A DNA stretch of 64,000 bases from Lysobacter sp. Root76 (GCF_001428685.1 NZ_LMIK01000001.1:595288-659287), one strand, 5' to 3'; counted from the stretch's first letter, positions 1 through 10,538 are shown. The notes: generated from the sequence alone by a model not told the origin. Translations and numbers: made by a program.

Positions 1-62
1 GATTTGAACCGACGACCCTCTGCCCCCCAGGCAGATGCGCTACCAGGCTGCGCTACGCCCCG
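1..62 (-). tRNA. tRNA-Pro (anticodon GGG), truncated by window edge
   Basis: On the minus strand the sequence begins CGGGGCGTAGCGCAGCC, a typical Pro-tRNA 5' half with D-arm. The anticodon arm TCTGC/GCAGA encloses the loop CTGGGGG, giving anticodon GGG. The T-arm (GGTTCAAATC) runs to base 1, so the 3' acceptor strand lies outside the window. It follows merR in the same direction. A TATACT hexamer at 99-104 may be its own -10. Confidence 0.93.
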
Positions 63-98
63 ACGTGTTGCGATGTCCGCTCTGGCGAGCGGGCGGCA

Positions 99-104
99 AG
101 TATA
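99..104 (-). promoter_or_regulatory. Possible -10 element for tRNA-Pro
   Basis: TATACT on the minus strand, 36 bases upstream of the tRNA 5' end and just after the merR stop codon. No convincing -35 hexamer is visible at 16-18 bases, so this is only a candidate. Confidence 0.3.
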
Positions 105-115
105 GCCGCAAAGGT

Positions 116-472
116 TCAGCGCCGCAGCAGTTGCAGCACTTCTTCCAGCTCCATCCGCACCTGGCGGATGATCTGCGAGCTCAGCGCGGACTCGTCCTTG
201 GCGGCCTCGCCTTCCAGGCGCAGGCGCGCGCCGCCGATGGTGTAGCCCTGTTCGTACAGCAGGCCGCGGATCTGCCGCACCATCAGCACCTCGTGGCGCT
301 GGTAGTAGCGGCGGTTGCCGCGGCGTTTGACCGGATTGAGGGTCGGGAACTCGGTTTCCCAGTAACGCAGCACGTGCGGTTTGACGTCGCACAGCTCGCT
401 GACCTCACCGATGGTGAAGTAGCGCTTCGCCGGGATCGGCGGAAGTTCGCGATTACTGCCCGGATCCAGCAT
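116..472 (-). CDS. MerR family transcriptional regulator
   Basis: A 118-residue protein with an N-terminal winged helix of the MerR type: [13 protein letters not shown] (about 18-30) is the helix-turn-helix and LRYWETEFP with RRGNRRYY the wing. A short helical tail ([11 protein letters not shown] to the C-terminus) follows and no metal-binding cysteine cluster is present, so it is unlikely to be a metal sensor. The start overlaps the ihfA 3' end by 20 bases, implying co-translation. A MerR-like gene directly after ihfA is a standing arrangement in gammaproteobacteria, but its target is unknown to me. The short effector region is normal for this subfamily. Confidence 0.9.
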   Translation of the reverse strand: MLDPGSNRELPPIPAKRYFTIGEVSELCDVKPHVLRYWETEFPTLNPVKRRGNRRYYQRHEVLMVRQIRGLLYEQGYTIGGARLRLEGEAAKDESALSSQIIRQVRMELEEVLQLLRR

Positions 473-752
473 AGGCCTCCACCCGCTCCTTGAGTTTCTG
501 TCCCGGACGGAAGGTCACCACCGTCCGCGCCGAAATCGGAATTTCCTCGCCGGTCTTCGGGTTGCGCCCGGGCCGCTGGTTCTTGCGGCGCAGGTCGAAA
601 TTGCCGAAGCCCGACAGCTTGACCTGCCGGCCGTGCTCCAACGCTTCGCGCAACGCGTCGAAGAACGCGTCGACGAATTCCTTGGCCTCGCGCTTGTTGA
701 GCCCGACTTCGTCGAACAAGCGCTCCGCCATTTCCGCCTTGGTCAATGCCAC
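453..752 (-). CDS. ihfA: Integration host factor subunit alpha
   Basis: A 99-residue HU/IHF family DNA-bending protein, the length of E. coli IhfA. The start [20 protein letters not shown] is the usual IhfA N-terminus. The beta-ribbon arm carries the [17 protein letters not shown] signature around residues 55-70, with the intercalating proline in RPGRNP. It acts as a heterodimer with IhfB (not in this window) in recombination, replication and transcription. It lies 35 bases after pheT in the pheST-ihfA order common in gammaproteobacteria. Confidence 0.97.
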   Translation of the reverse strand: MALTKAEMAERLFDEVGLNKREAKEFVDAFFDALREALEHGRQVKLSGFGNFDLRRKNQRPGRNPKTGEEIPISARTVVTFRPGQKLKERVEAYAGSGQ

Positions 753-787
753 ATCGTTTCCCCTGTTCTCAACCGACGATGCGCAGC

Positions 788-3193
788 TCAGGCGCGGATC
801 TTCGCGCCATGGTCGCGCTCGATCGCCGCCATCACCGCGATCACTACTTCTTCCACATCGCGGTCAGTCAGGGTGCGTGATTCATCCTGCAGAATCAAGC
901 CCATAGCGAGACTCTTGAATCCCGTTTCCACCCCTTTGCCCTGGTAGCGGTCGAACAGCACCAGATCGCGCAGGGACGGGCCCGCAGCCGCCTGAACGGA
1001 GGCCGAAATCGCCGCCCAGGGGGCGTCCTCGGCGACGACGAACGCGAGATCGCGGCGGACGGACGGGTACCGGGACAGGGTGCCGGCGCGCGGTACGGCG
1101 CGCTGCGACAGCGGTGCCAGATCCAGCTCGAACGCGACCACGTCGGCGTCCAGGTCCAGCGCGCGCTGCAGGCGCGGGTGCAGCTGGCCGATCCAGCCCA
1201 GGCGGCGGGCCTGACCGTTCTCATCGAGCCGGTAGACGTCGGCCGAGCGGCCCGGGTGGGCCCAGGCCGGCTGCGAGGGCCGGTATTCGAGGCGGGCGCC
1301 GGCCAGCGCGGCCAGGCTGTCGAGGTCGCCCTTGAGGTCGTAGAAGCCGACCGGGCGGCTCTTGCCGCTCCAGTGCTCGCCGCCGGCGTCGCCGCAGGCG
1401 GCCGCGGCGATGCGCGCGGTCTGCAGCGGCGCTTCGCCGGCACGCGTCGCGAACACGTTGCCGAGTTCGAACAGGCGCAGCCGCGACTGCTGGCGGGCGG
1501 CGTTGCGCGCGAGCGCGGCGACCAGGCCCGGCAGCAGCTGGGTGCGCATCACGCCGAGTTCGGCGCTGAGCGGGTTGGCCAGTGCCACCGCGCCGTCGCT
1601 GAGCTGCCAGGCGGCAAGCAGGTCGGCGTCGACGAAGGCGTAGTTGATCGCTTCCAGATAATCGCGCGCGGCCAGCTGGCGCCGCAGCACGCCGGATTCG
1701 ACCTGGGTTTCGCTGGGCGCGATCAGGCGCGCGGCGCCGCCGGGCAGCGTGGTCGGGATCGCGTCGTAGCCGTGGATGCGGGCGATTTCCTCGATCAGGT
1801 CTTCCTCGATCGCCAGATCGAAGCGGCGGCTGGGCGGGATGACGCTCCAGCCCTCGGCCGTGTTGGCGACCGTCAGTCCCAGCGCCTGCAGGATGCGTTC
1901 GACGTCGCTGTCGGCGACGCGCAGGCCCAGCACCCGGGCCAGGCGCTCGCGTCGTAGCGGCACCGCCTGCGGCTGCGACAGGTGTTGCGGCAGCACCGCT
2001 TCGATGACCGGACCGGGCGCGCCGCCGGCGATCTCGACGATCAGCCGGGTCGCGACTTCGACCGCCTGGCGCGGCAGTTCCGGGTCGACGCCGCGCTCGA
2101 AGCGGTGGCCGGCGTCGGTGTGCAGGCCGAGCTTGCGGCCGCGGCCGATGATCGCCGACGGAATCCAGTGCGCGGCTTCCAGGAATACGTTGCGCGTGGC
2201 GTCGGTGACGCGGGTGTCGTAGCCGCCCATGATTCCGCCCAGTGCGACCGCGCGCGCGGCGTGGCCGCCCTGACTGTCGGACACCACCAGGAAATCCGGA
2301 TCCAGCGCGACGGTGCGGCCGTCGAGCAGCTTGGTTTCCTCGCCGGCACGCGCGGGTCGCACCACGATCGGCTGAGTCAGGCTGTCGCGGTCGAAGGCGT
2401 GCATCGGCTGGCCGAGCTCCAGCATCACGTACTGGGTCACGTCGACCAGGAAACTGATCGGGCGCACGCCGCTGCGGCGCAGGCGCTCGACCATCCAGAT
2501 CGGCGTGGCCACGGCGGCGTTGACGCCTTCGATCACGCGGCCGACGAAGCGCGGCACCTTGGCGCCGGCATCCAGTTCGACCGTCAGGGTGGCGTCGTTC
2601 AAGGCCGGCATCGGGGTGGCGTCGAACGGCACGACCGCCGAGCCGCAGGCGGCGGCGACGTCGTAGGCGATGCCACGCACGCTGAAGCAATCGGCGCGAT
2701 TGGGAGTGAGCTTGATCTCGATGCTGGCGTCGGGCAGCGACAGGTACTGCGCCAGCGGCGCGCCCACCGGCGCGTCGGCCGGCAGTTCGAGCAGGCCGGA
2801 GGCGTCGGGGTCCACGCCCAGTTCCTTGGCCGAACACAGCATGCCGAACGATTCGACGCCGCGCAGCTTGGCGGCCTTGATCGCCATGCCGCCCGGCAGG
2901 TTCGCGCCGACGGTCGCCAGCGGCGCCTTCAGGCCGGCGCGCGCGTTGGGCGCGCCGCACACGATCTGCACGGTCGCGCCGTCGCCGATCTCGATCTGGC
3001 AGACCTGCAGGCGGTCGGCTTCGGGATGCTTTTCGGCGCTGACGATGCGGCCCACGACGACGCCGTCGAGCGACTCGCCCAGGGCGGTCACCTCTTCGAC
3101 TTCCAGACCGATCGCGGTCAACGTCGCGGCCAGTTGCTCGCGGGTCGCGTCGGTCGGCACGTGCTGGCGCAGCCAGTTTTCGCTGAATTTCAT
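788..3193 (-). CDS. pheT: Phenylalanine-tRNA ligase beta subunit
   Basis: An 801-residue beta subunit, close to the family's usual ~795. Domains in order: a tRNA-binding OB fold (about 39-150, after the start [15 protein letters not shown]), the B3/B4 domain holding the editing site (about 210-390), the B5 domain (about 400-475, with [12 protein letters not shown] at its end), the catalytic-like core, and a C-terminal ferredoxin-like anticodon-binding domain (from about 705, [14 protein letters not shown]). It pairs with PheS to charge tRNA-Phe. It is transcribed after pheS across a 97-base spacer filled by a GGGATTC repeat. Confidence 0.97.
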   Translation of the reverse strand: MKFSENWLRQHVPTDATREQLAATLTAIGLEVEEVTALGESLDGVVVGRIVSAEKHPEADRLQVCQIEIGDGATVQIVCGAPNARAGLKAPLATVGANLPGGMAIKAAKLRGVESFGMLCSAKELGVDPDASGLLELPADAPVGAPLAQYLSLPDASIEIKLTPNRADCFSVRGIAYDVAAACGSAVVPFDATPMPALNDATLTVELDAGAKVPRFVGRVIEGVNAAVATPIWMVERLRRSGVRPISFLVDVTQYVMLELGQPMHAFDRDSLTQPIVVRPARAGEETKLLDGRTVALDPDFLVVSDSQGGHAARAVALGGIMGGYDTRVTDATRNVFLEAAHWIPSAIIGRGRKLGLHTDAGHRFERGVDPELPRQAVEVATRLIVEIAGGAPGPVIEAVLPQHLSQPQAVPLRRERLARVLGLRVADSDVERILQALGLTVANTAEGWSVIPPSRRFDLAIEEDLIEEIARIHGYDAIPTTLPGGAARLIAPSETQVESGVLRRQLAARDYLEAINYAFVDADLLAAWQLSDGAVALANPLSAELGVMRTQLLPGLVAALARNAARQQSRLRLFELGNVFATRAGEAPLQTARIAAAACGDAGGEHWSGKSRPVGFYDLKGDLDSLAALAGARLEYRPSQPAWAHPGRSADVYRLDENGQARRLGWIGQLHPRLQRALDLDADVVAFELDLAPLSQRAVPRAGTLSRYPSVRRDLAFVVAEDAPWAAISASVQAAAGPSLRDLVLFDRYQGKGVETGFKSLAMGLILQDESRTLTDRDVEEVVIAVMAAIERDHGAKIRA

Positions 3194-3203
3194 TCTGAAA
3201 TTC

Positions 3204-3283
3204 CGGGATTGGGGATTAGGGATTCGGGATTCGTAAAAACGGGTCTCATCGCTTTGCGAATCCCGAATCCCGAATCCCGAATA
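3204..3283. repeat. GGGATT(C) tandem and inverted repeat in the pheS-pheT spacer
   Basis: The left part (3204-3233) has four GGGATT units spaced by two or three bases. The right part (3257-3282) has CGAATCC units in the opposite orientation, so the RNA can fold into a long hairpin. It occupies nearly all of the 97-base gap between two genes whose products form one enzyme. From memory, GGGATTCGGGATTC units are dispersed in intergenic DNA of Xanthomonadaceae. Only one copy is in this window. Confidence 0.8.
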
Positions 3284-3290
3284 TCGGCTC

Positions 3291-4834
<1,544 letters not shown>

Positions 4835-4847
4835 TGTTCAGTCCTCC

Positions 4848-5045
4848 TCAGAGATACGGCAGCATGCGAACCAGACGGCCTGCGTCCTCGGGACGAACAT
4901 GGTTCGTCTGCCGCAGGTTGCGCTTCCGCTTGGTGGCCTTCTTGGTGAGGATGTGGCTCTTGTTGGCGTGGCCGCACTTGAACTTGCCGGAAGCGGTCTT
5001 CCGGAAGCGCTTGGCTGCCGCCCGATTGGTCTTGATCTTGGGCAT
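4848..5045 (-). CDS. rpmI: 50S ribosomal protein L35
   Basis: A 65-residue basic protein starting [20 protein letters not shown], diagnostic of L35, with the C-terminal PYL end. A Shine-Dalgarno GAAAGGA lies 7 bases before the ATG. It is the first gene of rpmI-rplT-pheS-pheT-ihfA-merR and has its own promoter at 5201-5229. infC normally sits directly upstream, but here two unrelated genes intervene. Confidence 0.97.
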   Translation of the reverse strand: MPKIKTNRAAAKRFRKTASGKFKCGHANKSHILTKKATKRKRNLRQTNHVRPEDAGRLVRMLPYL

Positions 5046-5180
5046 TGCGATGTCCTTTCGGAGTTATGTCACTGGCCTGGGCGGTGGCATGGCCACTCTT
5101 TCCGTCCTGCCCTTGCCGGCTTGTAAGTCATTGATCTGAAACGAGATCAGCAACAGGTCCTGAGTCTTGCGCACAACAAA

Positions 5181-5194
5181 CCCGGCGAACCGGG
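5181..5194 (-). other. Hairpin at the predicted 5' end of the rpmI transcript
   Basis: CCCGG/CCGGG with a TTCG-type loop followed by TTTGTTGT on the minus strand. It lies right at the predicted start point of the rpmI promoter. It may close off read-through from the effector gene upstream, or cap the rpmI leader as a 5' stem-loop. The U run is imperfect. Confidence 0.4.
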
Positions 5195-5200
5195 CCGCAC

Positions 5201-5229
5201 ATTATGCAGACCCTGGGATTCTTATGCAA
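5201..5229 (-). promoter_or_regulatory. Sigma-70 promoter for rpmI-rplT-pheST-ihfA-merR
   Basis: On the minus strand the -35 TTGCAT (5224-5229) and -10 CATAAT (5201-5206) are 17 bases apart, with only one or two mismatches to consensus in each. It lies in the gap after the effector gene stop (5264). The predicted leader is about 150 bases, long enough for an L20-type autoregulatory structure, which I could not resolve by eye. Confidence 0.7.
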
Positions 5230-5263
5230 ATCAGCGATTTAGTCGGGGATGGCGAAGCCGCGA

Positions 5264-6505
5264 TCAGCGGCCCCGGGCCGCACTCAAGGCCTCGGCCTGC
5301 GGCGCCGACTGCGCGGCCGCGGCCGCCCGGTGCGCTAGCTGGAGCGACTGCTCGCTGCTGAGCGCGAGCGACTGCTCGCGGGCCGCCGCCACGTCGACGT
5401 GGGCGACCTGCTGCGACTCGGGCCGGGTGCCCTGGACCGCAAAGGCGCGCCGGCCGTCCTCGCCGAACACCACCTGGTCGATCCGCTGCAGGCCGCCGCG
5501 CTGGGCTTCCAGCGCGAGCGCCCCGGCCAGCTGCTCGGTCTGCCCGCCGTTCAGGCCGCGCGCGGCGGCGCCGTCCTGCACGCCGCCGTACGACTGGCGA
5601 TACAAGGCATTGGCCGGGTGCGAGGGCTCGTCCATGCGCGCGCCCCGGCTTTCCGGAGCCTGGTTCGCGGAAACCCTGCTCTCGAGACCCTTGCCCTCGA
5701 AATCCTTGCCGAAGGCCTTTTCCTGCGCCTCGATCACCGAGTCGATGTAGTGCATCGCCACGCCGTGCTTGATCGATTTGACCGGGTTGAGCTTCTGCCA
5801 GAACGTCTGCGGATCGGGATCGGGCAGTTCGATCTTGTGGCCGACCGCGTCCGGCATCAGGTGCCGGATGATCGGCTTGTTCTCCTGCAGCTCGGTCAGG
5901 ATTTCGTTCTGCACCGCGTAACGCCGGATCAGGCCCTGCCCGGCTTCGTGCTTCACCGCGTCCGGATCCAGACCGATCCGCTCCAGGGTCTTGTCGTGCA
6001 CGCCCGAGGCGTTGAAGGTGACCGCCGGGGTATCGGTGGCGACCGCCGCCGCCGCGGCCAGCCCGCCGCCCAGCGAATGGCCGGTGATGACCATGTCCTG
6101 GCCGAAGGCGATCTTGGCCTGGCGGGCGAGCGCCATCGCCTGGTTGTACTGCGAGGTCTCGAAGCCCAGGCCCTGGCCGAAATTGGTCAACCAGTCCTTG
6201 GGCTCGTCGGTGCCGCTGTAGGCCAGCACGTGGCGGCCCTGGCCGTCGCCGTAGACCACCGCCAGGAAACCGCTGCTCTGGTTCTTGAGCAGGGTCGGAT
6301 CGATGCCGACCTGGCGCAGTTCGTCCTCGCCCATCGGCTTCCACGCGCCGACGCCTTCCTGGCGGCCGTTGCGGTCGTAGTCGTAGACGTCGCGCATCAG
6401 CTTCGCCAGGGTCATGTCCACCGGCAGCGCGGTCTGCCCGCGCACTTCGTCGGCGAACGACGGGCGCTGGCCGTGCAGGCGCTCCGGATCGATCAGTGCA
6501 TTCAT
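5264..6505 (-). CDS. Predicted T4SS antibacterial effector: class-3 lipase domain with C-terminal XVIPCD
   Basis: A 413-residue protein without a signal peptide. Residues ~30-200 look like a Lipase_3-type alpha/beta hydrolase: the nucleophile elbow TGHSLGGG puts Ser at 144, and an upstream YSGTD (96-100) fits the strand before the lid. Residues ~292-410 match the XVIPCD pattern as I know it: SHPANALY, then GLQRIDQVVFGEDGRRAFAV, then a HVDV...EQS glutamine-rich tail. XVIPCD recruits effectors to VirD4 of the Xanthomonadales killing T4SS, and lipase-type effectors attack the target envelope. I chose the ATG with GGGGAG 8 bases upstream over a GTG three codons earlier. The gene upstream is a lipoprotein, as expected for a periplasmic immunity protein. 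Substrate and secretion are inferred. Confidence 0.85.
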   Translation of the reverse strand: MNALIDPERLHGQRPSFADEVRGQTALPVDMTLAKLMRDVYDYDRNGRQEGVGAWKPMGEDELRQVGIDPTLLKNQSSGFLAVVYGDGQGRHVLAYSGTDEPKDWLTNFGQGLGFETSQYNQAMALARQAKIAFGQDMVITGHSLGGGLAAAAAVATDTPAVTFNASGVHDKTLERIGLDPDAVKHEAGQGLIRRYAVQNEILTELQENKPIIRHLMPDAVGHKIELPDPDPQTFWQKLNPVKSIKHGVAMHYIDSVIEAQEKAFGKDFEGKGLESRVSANQAPESRGARMDEPSHPANALYRQSYGGVQDGAAARGLNGGQTEQLAGALALEAQRGGLQRIDQVVFGEDGRRAFAVQGTRPESQQVAHVDVAAAREQSLALSSEQSLQLAHRAAAAAQSAPQAEALSAARGR

Positions 6506-6570
6506 CCTTGCCACTCCCCGTTACGGATTTGGCCGGCCGCGCGGCCGACATCCTGTCGTTTGCTACGTGC

Positions 6571-7347
6571 TCAGCGCGCGCCCTCCAGCGCGACGCCATG
6601 CCCGGTCAACCACGCTTCGACCGCCTCGCGCTGCTTGCGCGCCTGCGCCGTCAGCAGCGACGCCCGGGTCATGAACAGATAAGCCTGGAACGTCGCGCCC
6701 TGGGCGTTGCGCGCGTTCGGCTCGGCGCCGGCCTGGAGCAGGTCGAGCGCGCGAGCGGGATCGTTGATCTGGCCGGCGATGTGCAGCGGCGTATTGCCGA
6801 GGCGGTCGGCGAGGTTCGGGTCCGCACCCGCGGCCAGCAGCGCGCGGAACTGGGCCTCGCGCTCGCCCATCAGCGCGGCGCGCAGCGGGCCGGCGCCGGA
6901 TTCGGGATTGCGCACGTTCGGATCGGCGCCGCGCGCAAGCAGTTCGGACAGGTAGGCGCCGTCGTTGGCCGCCGCGGCCATATGCAGGACGGTGTCGCCG
7001 TCCACACCGGGCTGCCTGGGGTCGGCGCCGGCGTCGAGCAGCGCTTTCAGGCTGTCCAGGCGCTGGTTGAGCAGCGCCCATTGCAGCAAGGTCACCTGCT
7101 TGTCGCCGCGCGCCGACAGGTCGACGCCGGGCGCGAGCGTGCGGATGCGGGCGGTATCGCCGTCGGCGATCGCTTCGGCCAGGGCCGCGACCGCGGGGTC
7201 GGCAAAGATCTCCTGCCCGCGCGGGCGGGCTTGGGTTGCGAGCATTGCGTTCTTCTCCATGGCGCAAGTCGTACATGCCGCGCATGCGGCGATCATCAAC
7301 AGGATGGCCCCCGCCATCCTTCGGGCTTTCGCGCGTTCCGGTCGCAT
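6571..7347 (-). CDS. Ankyrin-repeat lipoprotein, probable immunity protein of the adjacent lipase effector
   Basis: About 258 residues. A basic N-terminus and hydrophobic stretch end in a lipobox-like IAAC (Cys about 23), predicting a periplasmic lipoprotein. At least four ankyrin-like repeats follow, with the recurring pattern LLxAGADPxxxxxxGxTxLHxA (for example GDTVLHMAAAAND and GNTPLHIAGQIND). I start at the ATG with GAGG 5 bases upstream; a GTG two codons earlier is possible. It is 65 bases upstream of the lipase gene, same strand, with no terminator between. Antibacterial effectors of this class are usually encoded with a periplasmic immunity protein, so neutralising the lipase is the likely role, inferred from context. 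Confidence 0.78.
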   Translation of the reverse strand: MRPERAKARRMAGAILLMIAACAACTTCAMEKNAMLATQARPRGQEIFADPAVAALAEAIADGDTARIRTLAPGVDLSARGDKQVTLLQWALLNQRLDSLKALLDAGADPRQPGVDGDTVLHMAAAANDGAYLSELLARGADPNVRNPESGAGPLRAALMGEREAQFRALLAAGADPNLADRLGNTPLHIAGQINDPARALDLLQAGAEPNARNAQGATFQAYLFMTRASLLTAQARKQREAVEAWLTGHGVALEGAR

Positions 7348-7603
7348 CAGCACCTCAGGGCGCGCACACCGCGCACCTACCCCACCGCATGGTGCCGCGA
7401 AGACATGGCCGGGACAAGTCGCGCGGCGGCGGCGACGCGCCCCGCGATGGGTCGTGCGTCACAGATTCCCGGCCGTCCCGGCCCGTCCCGGGGGTCGCGC
7501 GGGCCTCGTCCAGGCCTCAGCCGCGCCTGCGGTCCACGGATTGGGAACGGGGACGGGATCGGCGCCTCCGCAGCCCCACCCGCGACCGCGACGGCCCAGA
7601 AAC

Positions 7604-7632
7604 AAAAAAACCCCGCACTCGGCGGGGGTTTT
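7604..7632 (-). terminator. Intrinsic terminator of infC
   Basis: On the minus strand CCCCGC-CGAGT-GCGGGG is followed by TTTTTTTG. It lies 27 bases after the infC stop and ends the thrS-infC side before the inserted effector pair. The rest of the 312-base gap (7348-7603) shows no open frame with support; it must hold the promoter of the ankyrin gene, which I could not identify. Confidence 0.85.
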
Positions 7633-7659
7633 CGGACTCGATCCGGCGGTCGCCGGGGA

Positions 7660-8184
7660 TCAGGTCTTCTTCTTCGGCGCGATCATCATGACCATCTGCC
7701 GACCTTCCAGGCGCGGACGCGACTCGATCACGATGTCTTCGCCCAGGTCGGCCTCGATCCGGGCCGCCATCTCACGGCCGAGTTCCTGGTGGCTCATCTC
7801 GCGGCCACGGAAACGGATGTTGACCTTGACCTTGTCGCCTTCTTCCAGGAACCGGCGCATGTTGCGCAGCTTGATCTGGTAGTCGCCTTCGTCGGTCACC
7901 GGGCGGAACTTGAGTTCCTTGATCTCGACCTGCTTCTGCCGCTTCTTGGCCTCGTTGGCCTTCTTCTGCTGCTCGAAGCGGAACTTGCCGAAATCCATGA
8001 TCTTGCAGACCGGCGGATCAGCATTCGGCTGGATTTCCACCAGATCCAGGGCTTCCTCTTCGGCCATGCGCAGCGCTTCGTCGCGCGTGAGCACGCCGAT
8101 CATTTCGCCGTCGCTGCCGATCACGCGCACGCGCGGTACGCGGATCTCCTGGTTCTTACGGCTCGGCTTCTCGGGGGTACTGAT
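7660..8184 (-). CDS. infC: Translation initiation factor IF-3
   Basis: A 174-residue IF-3 (E. coli 180). The N domain begins [20 protein letters not shown], the linker region has [12 protein letters not shown], and the C domain ends [14 protein letters not shown]. There is no ATG, GTG or TTG at the expected start. The best site is ATC at 8184-8182, 9 bases after GGAG, giving 174 residues. An ATT three codons earlier (8193) touches the GGAG. Upstream GTG (8208) and ATG (8238) would add non-family residues. Rare AUU/AUC initiators let IF-3 repress its own synthesis. It follows thrS by 88 bases. Confidence 0.95.
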   Translation of the reverse strand: MSTPEKPSRKNQEIRVPRVRVIGSDGEMIGVLTRDEALRMAEEEALDLVEIQPNADPPVCKIMDFGKFRFEQQKKANEAKKRQKQVEIKELKFRPVTDEGDYQIKLRNMRRFLEEGDKVKVNIRFRGREMSHQELGREMAARIEADLGEDIVIESRPRLEGRQMVMMIAPKKKT

Positions 8185-8272
8185 TGTTGCAATCTCCAAA
8201 GTGGACACGGCGTTCCGTGTCGGGCCGTCCCGGACCACTCCGGGACGGATCTGAAACTGGCTGCTACGCGGC

Positions 8273-10174
8273 TTAAGCGACGCTCTCGTCGTGCAAACGC
8301 GAGGCGAACTCGGCGACGGTCATCGTCCCCAGGTCCTCCCCTCCCCGAGTGCGCACCGCAATCATGCCATTTTCCTTCTCGCGATCGCCGATTACGAGCA
8401 GGTATGGCACCCGCTGCAGCGTGTGCTCGCGAATCTTATAGCCGATCTTTTCGTTCCGCAAATCGGCCTGGACCCGGAACCCTTGATTTGCAAGGAGTTT
8501 CCGGACTTCATCCACATAATCGGCCTGGGCGTCGGTAATGTTCATGACGGTGGCCTGGACCGGGGCCAGCCAGGCCGGGAACTGGCCGGCATGGTGCTCG
8601 ATCAGGATGCCGATGAAGCGCTCCATCGAGCCGACGATGGCCCGGTGCAGCATGACCGGGGTCCGGCGCTGGCTGTGCTCGTCCACGTACTCGGCGCCGA
8701 GGCGGCCGGGCATCATGAAATCGACCTGCATCGTGCCCAGCTGCCAGGTCCGGCCGATCGCGTCCTTGAGGTGGTATTCGATCTTGGGGCCGTAGAAGGC
8801 GCCCTCGCCCGGCAGTTCCTGCCATTCCACCCCGCAGGCGCCCAGGGCGCTGCGCAGGGCGGCCTCGGCCTTGTCCCAGGTGGCGTCGTCGCCCAGCCGC
8901 GATTCCGGGCGCAGGGCGATCTTGATCTGGATGTCCTCGAAGCCGAAATCGCCGTAGACCGCCAGGGCCTGCTGGTGGAAGGCCGTGACCTCGGCCTCGA
9001 TCTGGTCTTCCAGGCAGAAGATGTGGCCGTCGTCCTGGGTGAAGCCGCGCACGCGCAGGATGCCGTGCAGCGCGCCGGAGGGCTCGTTGCGATGGCAGGA
9101 GCCGAACTCGCCGTAGCGGATCGGCAGGTCGCGGTAGCTGTGCAGGCCCTGGTTGAACACCTGGACATGGCCCGGGCAGTTCATCGGCTTGACCGCGTAG
9201 GTGCGCTTCTCCGATTCGGTGAAGAACATGTTCTCTTTGTAGTTGTCCCAGTGGCCGGACTTCTGCCACAGCGACACGTCCAGGATCTGCGGGCAGCGCA
9301 CTTCGCCGTAACCGCTTTCGCGGTAGACGCGGCGCATGTACTGCTCGACCACCTGCCAGATCGACCAGCCCTTGGGATGCCAGAACACCAGGCCCGGCGC
9401 CTCTTCCTGCAGGTGAAACAGGTCCTGCTGCTTGCCGATGCGGCGGTGGTCGCGCTTCTCGGCTTCCTCGATGCGCTGGATGTAGGCCGAGAGCTGCTTC
9501 TTGTCGGCCCAGGCGGTGCCGTAGACGCGCTGCAGCTGCTCGTTCTTGGAATCGCCGCGCCAGTACGCGCCGGAGATGCGGGTCAGCTTGAAGGCCTTGA
9601 GGAAACGCGTGTTCGGCACGTGCGGGCCGCGGCACATGTCGACGTATTCCTCGTGGTAGTACAGGCCCATGGCCTGCTCGTCGGGCATGTCCTCGACCAG
9701 ACGCAGCTTGTAGTCCTCGCCGCGCGACTGGAACACCTCGATCACTTCGTCGCGCGGCGTGACCTTCTTGATCACGTCGTAGTCCTTGTCGATCAGCTCG
9801 ATCATGCGCTGCTCGATCGCGGCCAGGTCCTCGGGCGTGAACGGGCGCTCGTACCAGATGTCGTAGTAGAAACCTTCCTCGATCACCGGGCCGATCACCA
9901 TCTTCGCGGTCGGGTACAGCTGCTTGACCGCGTGGCCGACCAGGTGGGCGCAGGAGTGGCGGATGATCTCGACGCCCTCCGGATCCTTGGGCGTGATGAT
10001 GCGCAGCGTGGCGTCGTGGTCGATGCGGTCGCTGGCGTCGACCAGCTTGCCGTCGACTTCGCCGGCGACGGTGGCCTTGGCCAGGCCGGCGCCGATCGAG
10101 GCGGCGACTTCCATGACGGATACGGGCTGTTCGAATTCGCGGCGGCTGCCGTCGGGGAGCGTAATGGCGATCAT
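8273..10174 (-). CDS. thrS: Threonine-tRNA ligase
   Basis: A 633-residue class II synthetase (E. coli 642). Order: TGS domain ([20 protein letters not shown], 1-60), the second editing domain with [16 protein letters not shown] (His and Cys of the zinc-like editing site, about 70-85) and [15 protein letters not shown], the catalytic core with motif 2 [15 protein letters not shown]-like sequence and motif 3 [11 protein letters not shown], and the C-terminal anticodon-binding domain. The start follows the TGS domain; the frame stays open 89 codons further but without similarity. infC follows on the same strand. The leader (about 330 bases from the predicted promoter) holds a terminator-like hairpin. 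Confidence 0.97.
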   Translation of the reverse strand: MIAITLPDGSRREFEQPVSVMEVAASIGAGLAKATVAGEVDGKLVDASDRIDHDATLRIITPKDPEGVEIIRHSCAHLVGHAVKQLYPTAKMVIGPVIEEGFYYDIWYERPFTPEDLAAIEQRMIELIDKDYDVIKKVTPRDEVIEVFQSRGEDYKLRLVEDMPDEQAMGLYYHEEYVDMCRGPHVPNTRFLKAFKLTRISGAYWRGDSKNEQLQRVYGTAWADKKQLSAYIQRIEEAEKRDHRRIGKQQDLFHLQEEAPGLVFWHPKGWSIWQVVEQYMRRVYRESGYGEVRCPQILDVSLWQKSGHWDNYKENMFFTESEKRTYAVKPMNCPGHVQVFNQGLHSYRDLPIRYGEFGSCHRNEPSGALHGILRVRGFTQDDGHIFCLEDQIEAEVTAFHQQALAVYGDFGFEDIQIKIALRPESRLGDDATWDKAEAALRSALGACGVEWQELPGEGAFYGPKIEYHLKDAIGRTWQLGTMQVDFMMPGRLGAEYVDEHSQRRTPVMLHRAIVGSMERFIGILIEHHAGQFPAWLAPVQATVMNITDAQADYVDEVRKLLANQGFRVQADLRNEKIGYKIREHTLQRVPYLLVIGDREKENGMIAVRTRGGEDLGTMTVAEFASRLHDESVA

Positions 10175-10360
10175 GGCGTTCGGGATCTGGATTCTGAGTA
10201 TGGAGCGATGTGGGCCGCGGCCCCGGAGTCGCCGGAACCGTCGCCTGGGCGGCGGGGACGCGGCCTGCGCCGCGGGCACCCGACGACCGTTCAGGGAACG
10301 GGACGCGACTACGGGACACGCAAGGGGTTCGAAACGGACGCAGCGGGGAGCGGAAGCAAG

Positions 10361-10383
10361 AAAAAAGCGCCACGAGGGCGCCT
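10361..10383 (-). terminator. Terminator-like hairpin in the thrS leader (attenuator candidate)
   Basis: On the minus strand AGGCGCC-CTCGT-GGCGCT runs directly into TTTTTT. It is 187 bases upstream of the thrS start and downstream of the predicted thrS promoter, so it cannot be the tRNA-Val terminator, which has its own at 10601-10633. This suggests premature termination control of thrS. The remaining leader between it and the ATG shows nothing else I can name. Confidence 0.6.
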
Positions 10384-10407
10384 GCGTTCGCGGGTGCCTC
10401 GGGCGAT

Positions 10408-10434
10408 TCAACGATGGGCGCGGGTAGTGTCCAT
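10408..10434 (-). CDS. Possible 8-residue thrS leader peptide (MDTTRAHR)
   Basis: A short frame in the thrS leader: ATG GAC ACT ACC then four codons and TGA, ending 25 bases before the attenuator-like hairpin. Two adjacent Thr codons ahead of a terminator in front of a Thr-tRNA ligase gene resemble classical amino-acid attenuation. Against it: only two Thr codons, and no clear Shine-Dalgarno. Speculative. Confidence 0.3.
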   Translation of the reverse strand: MDTTRAHR

Positions 10435-10509
10435 GTCGCACGCTAGGCCGGCGGTTACGCGGGCCACCTCGTTCGCGGGACGCGGCCGGATGCCGTGTCG
10501 GTAGCGCTA

Positions 10510-10538
10510 ATAGTTGGGGACGAAGCGGGCCAAGTCAA
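10510..10538 (-). promoter_or_regulatory. Putative thrS promoter
   Basis: On the minus strand -35 TTGACT (10533-10538) and a weaker -10 AACTAT (10510-10515) are 17 bases apart. It lies between the tRNA-Val terminator and the thrS leader hairpin. A TATTAG lies three bases further down and could serve with a longer spacer. Confidence 0.45.

Noticed and set aside
10175-10441. 89-codon extension of thrS
   Set aside because: Covers the attenuator hairpin and has no similarity; TGS domain begins at [10 protein letters not shown].
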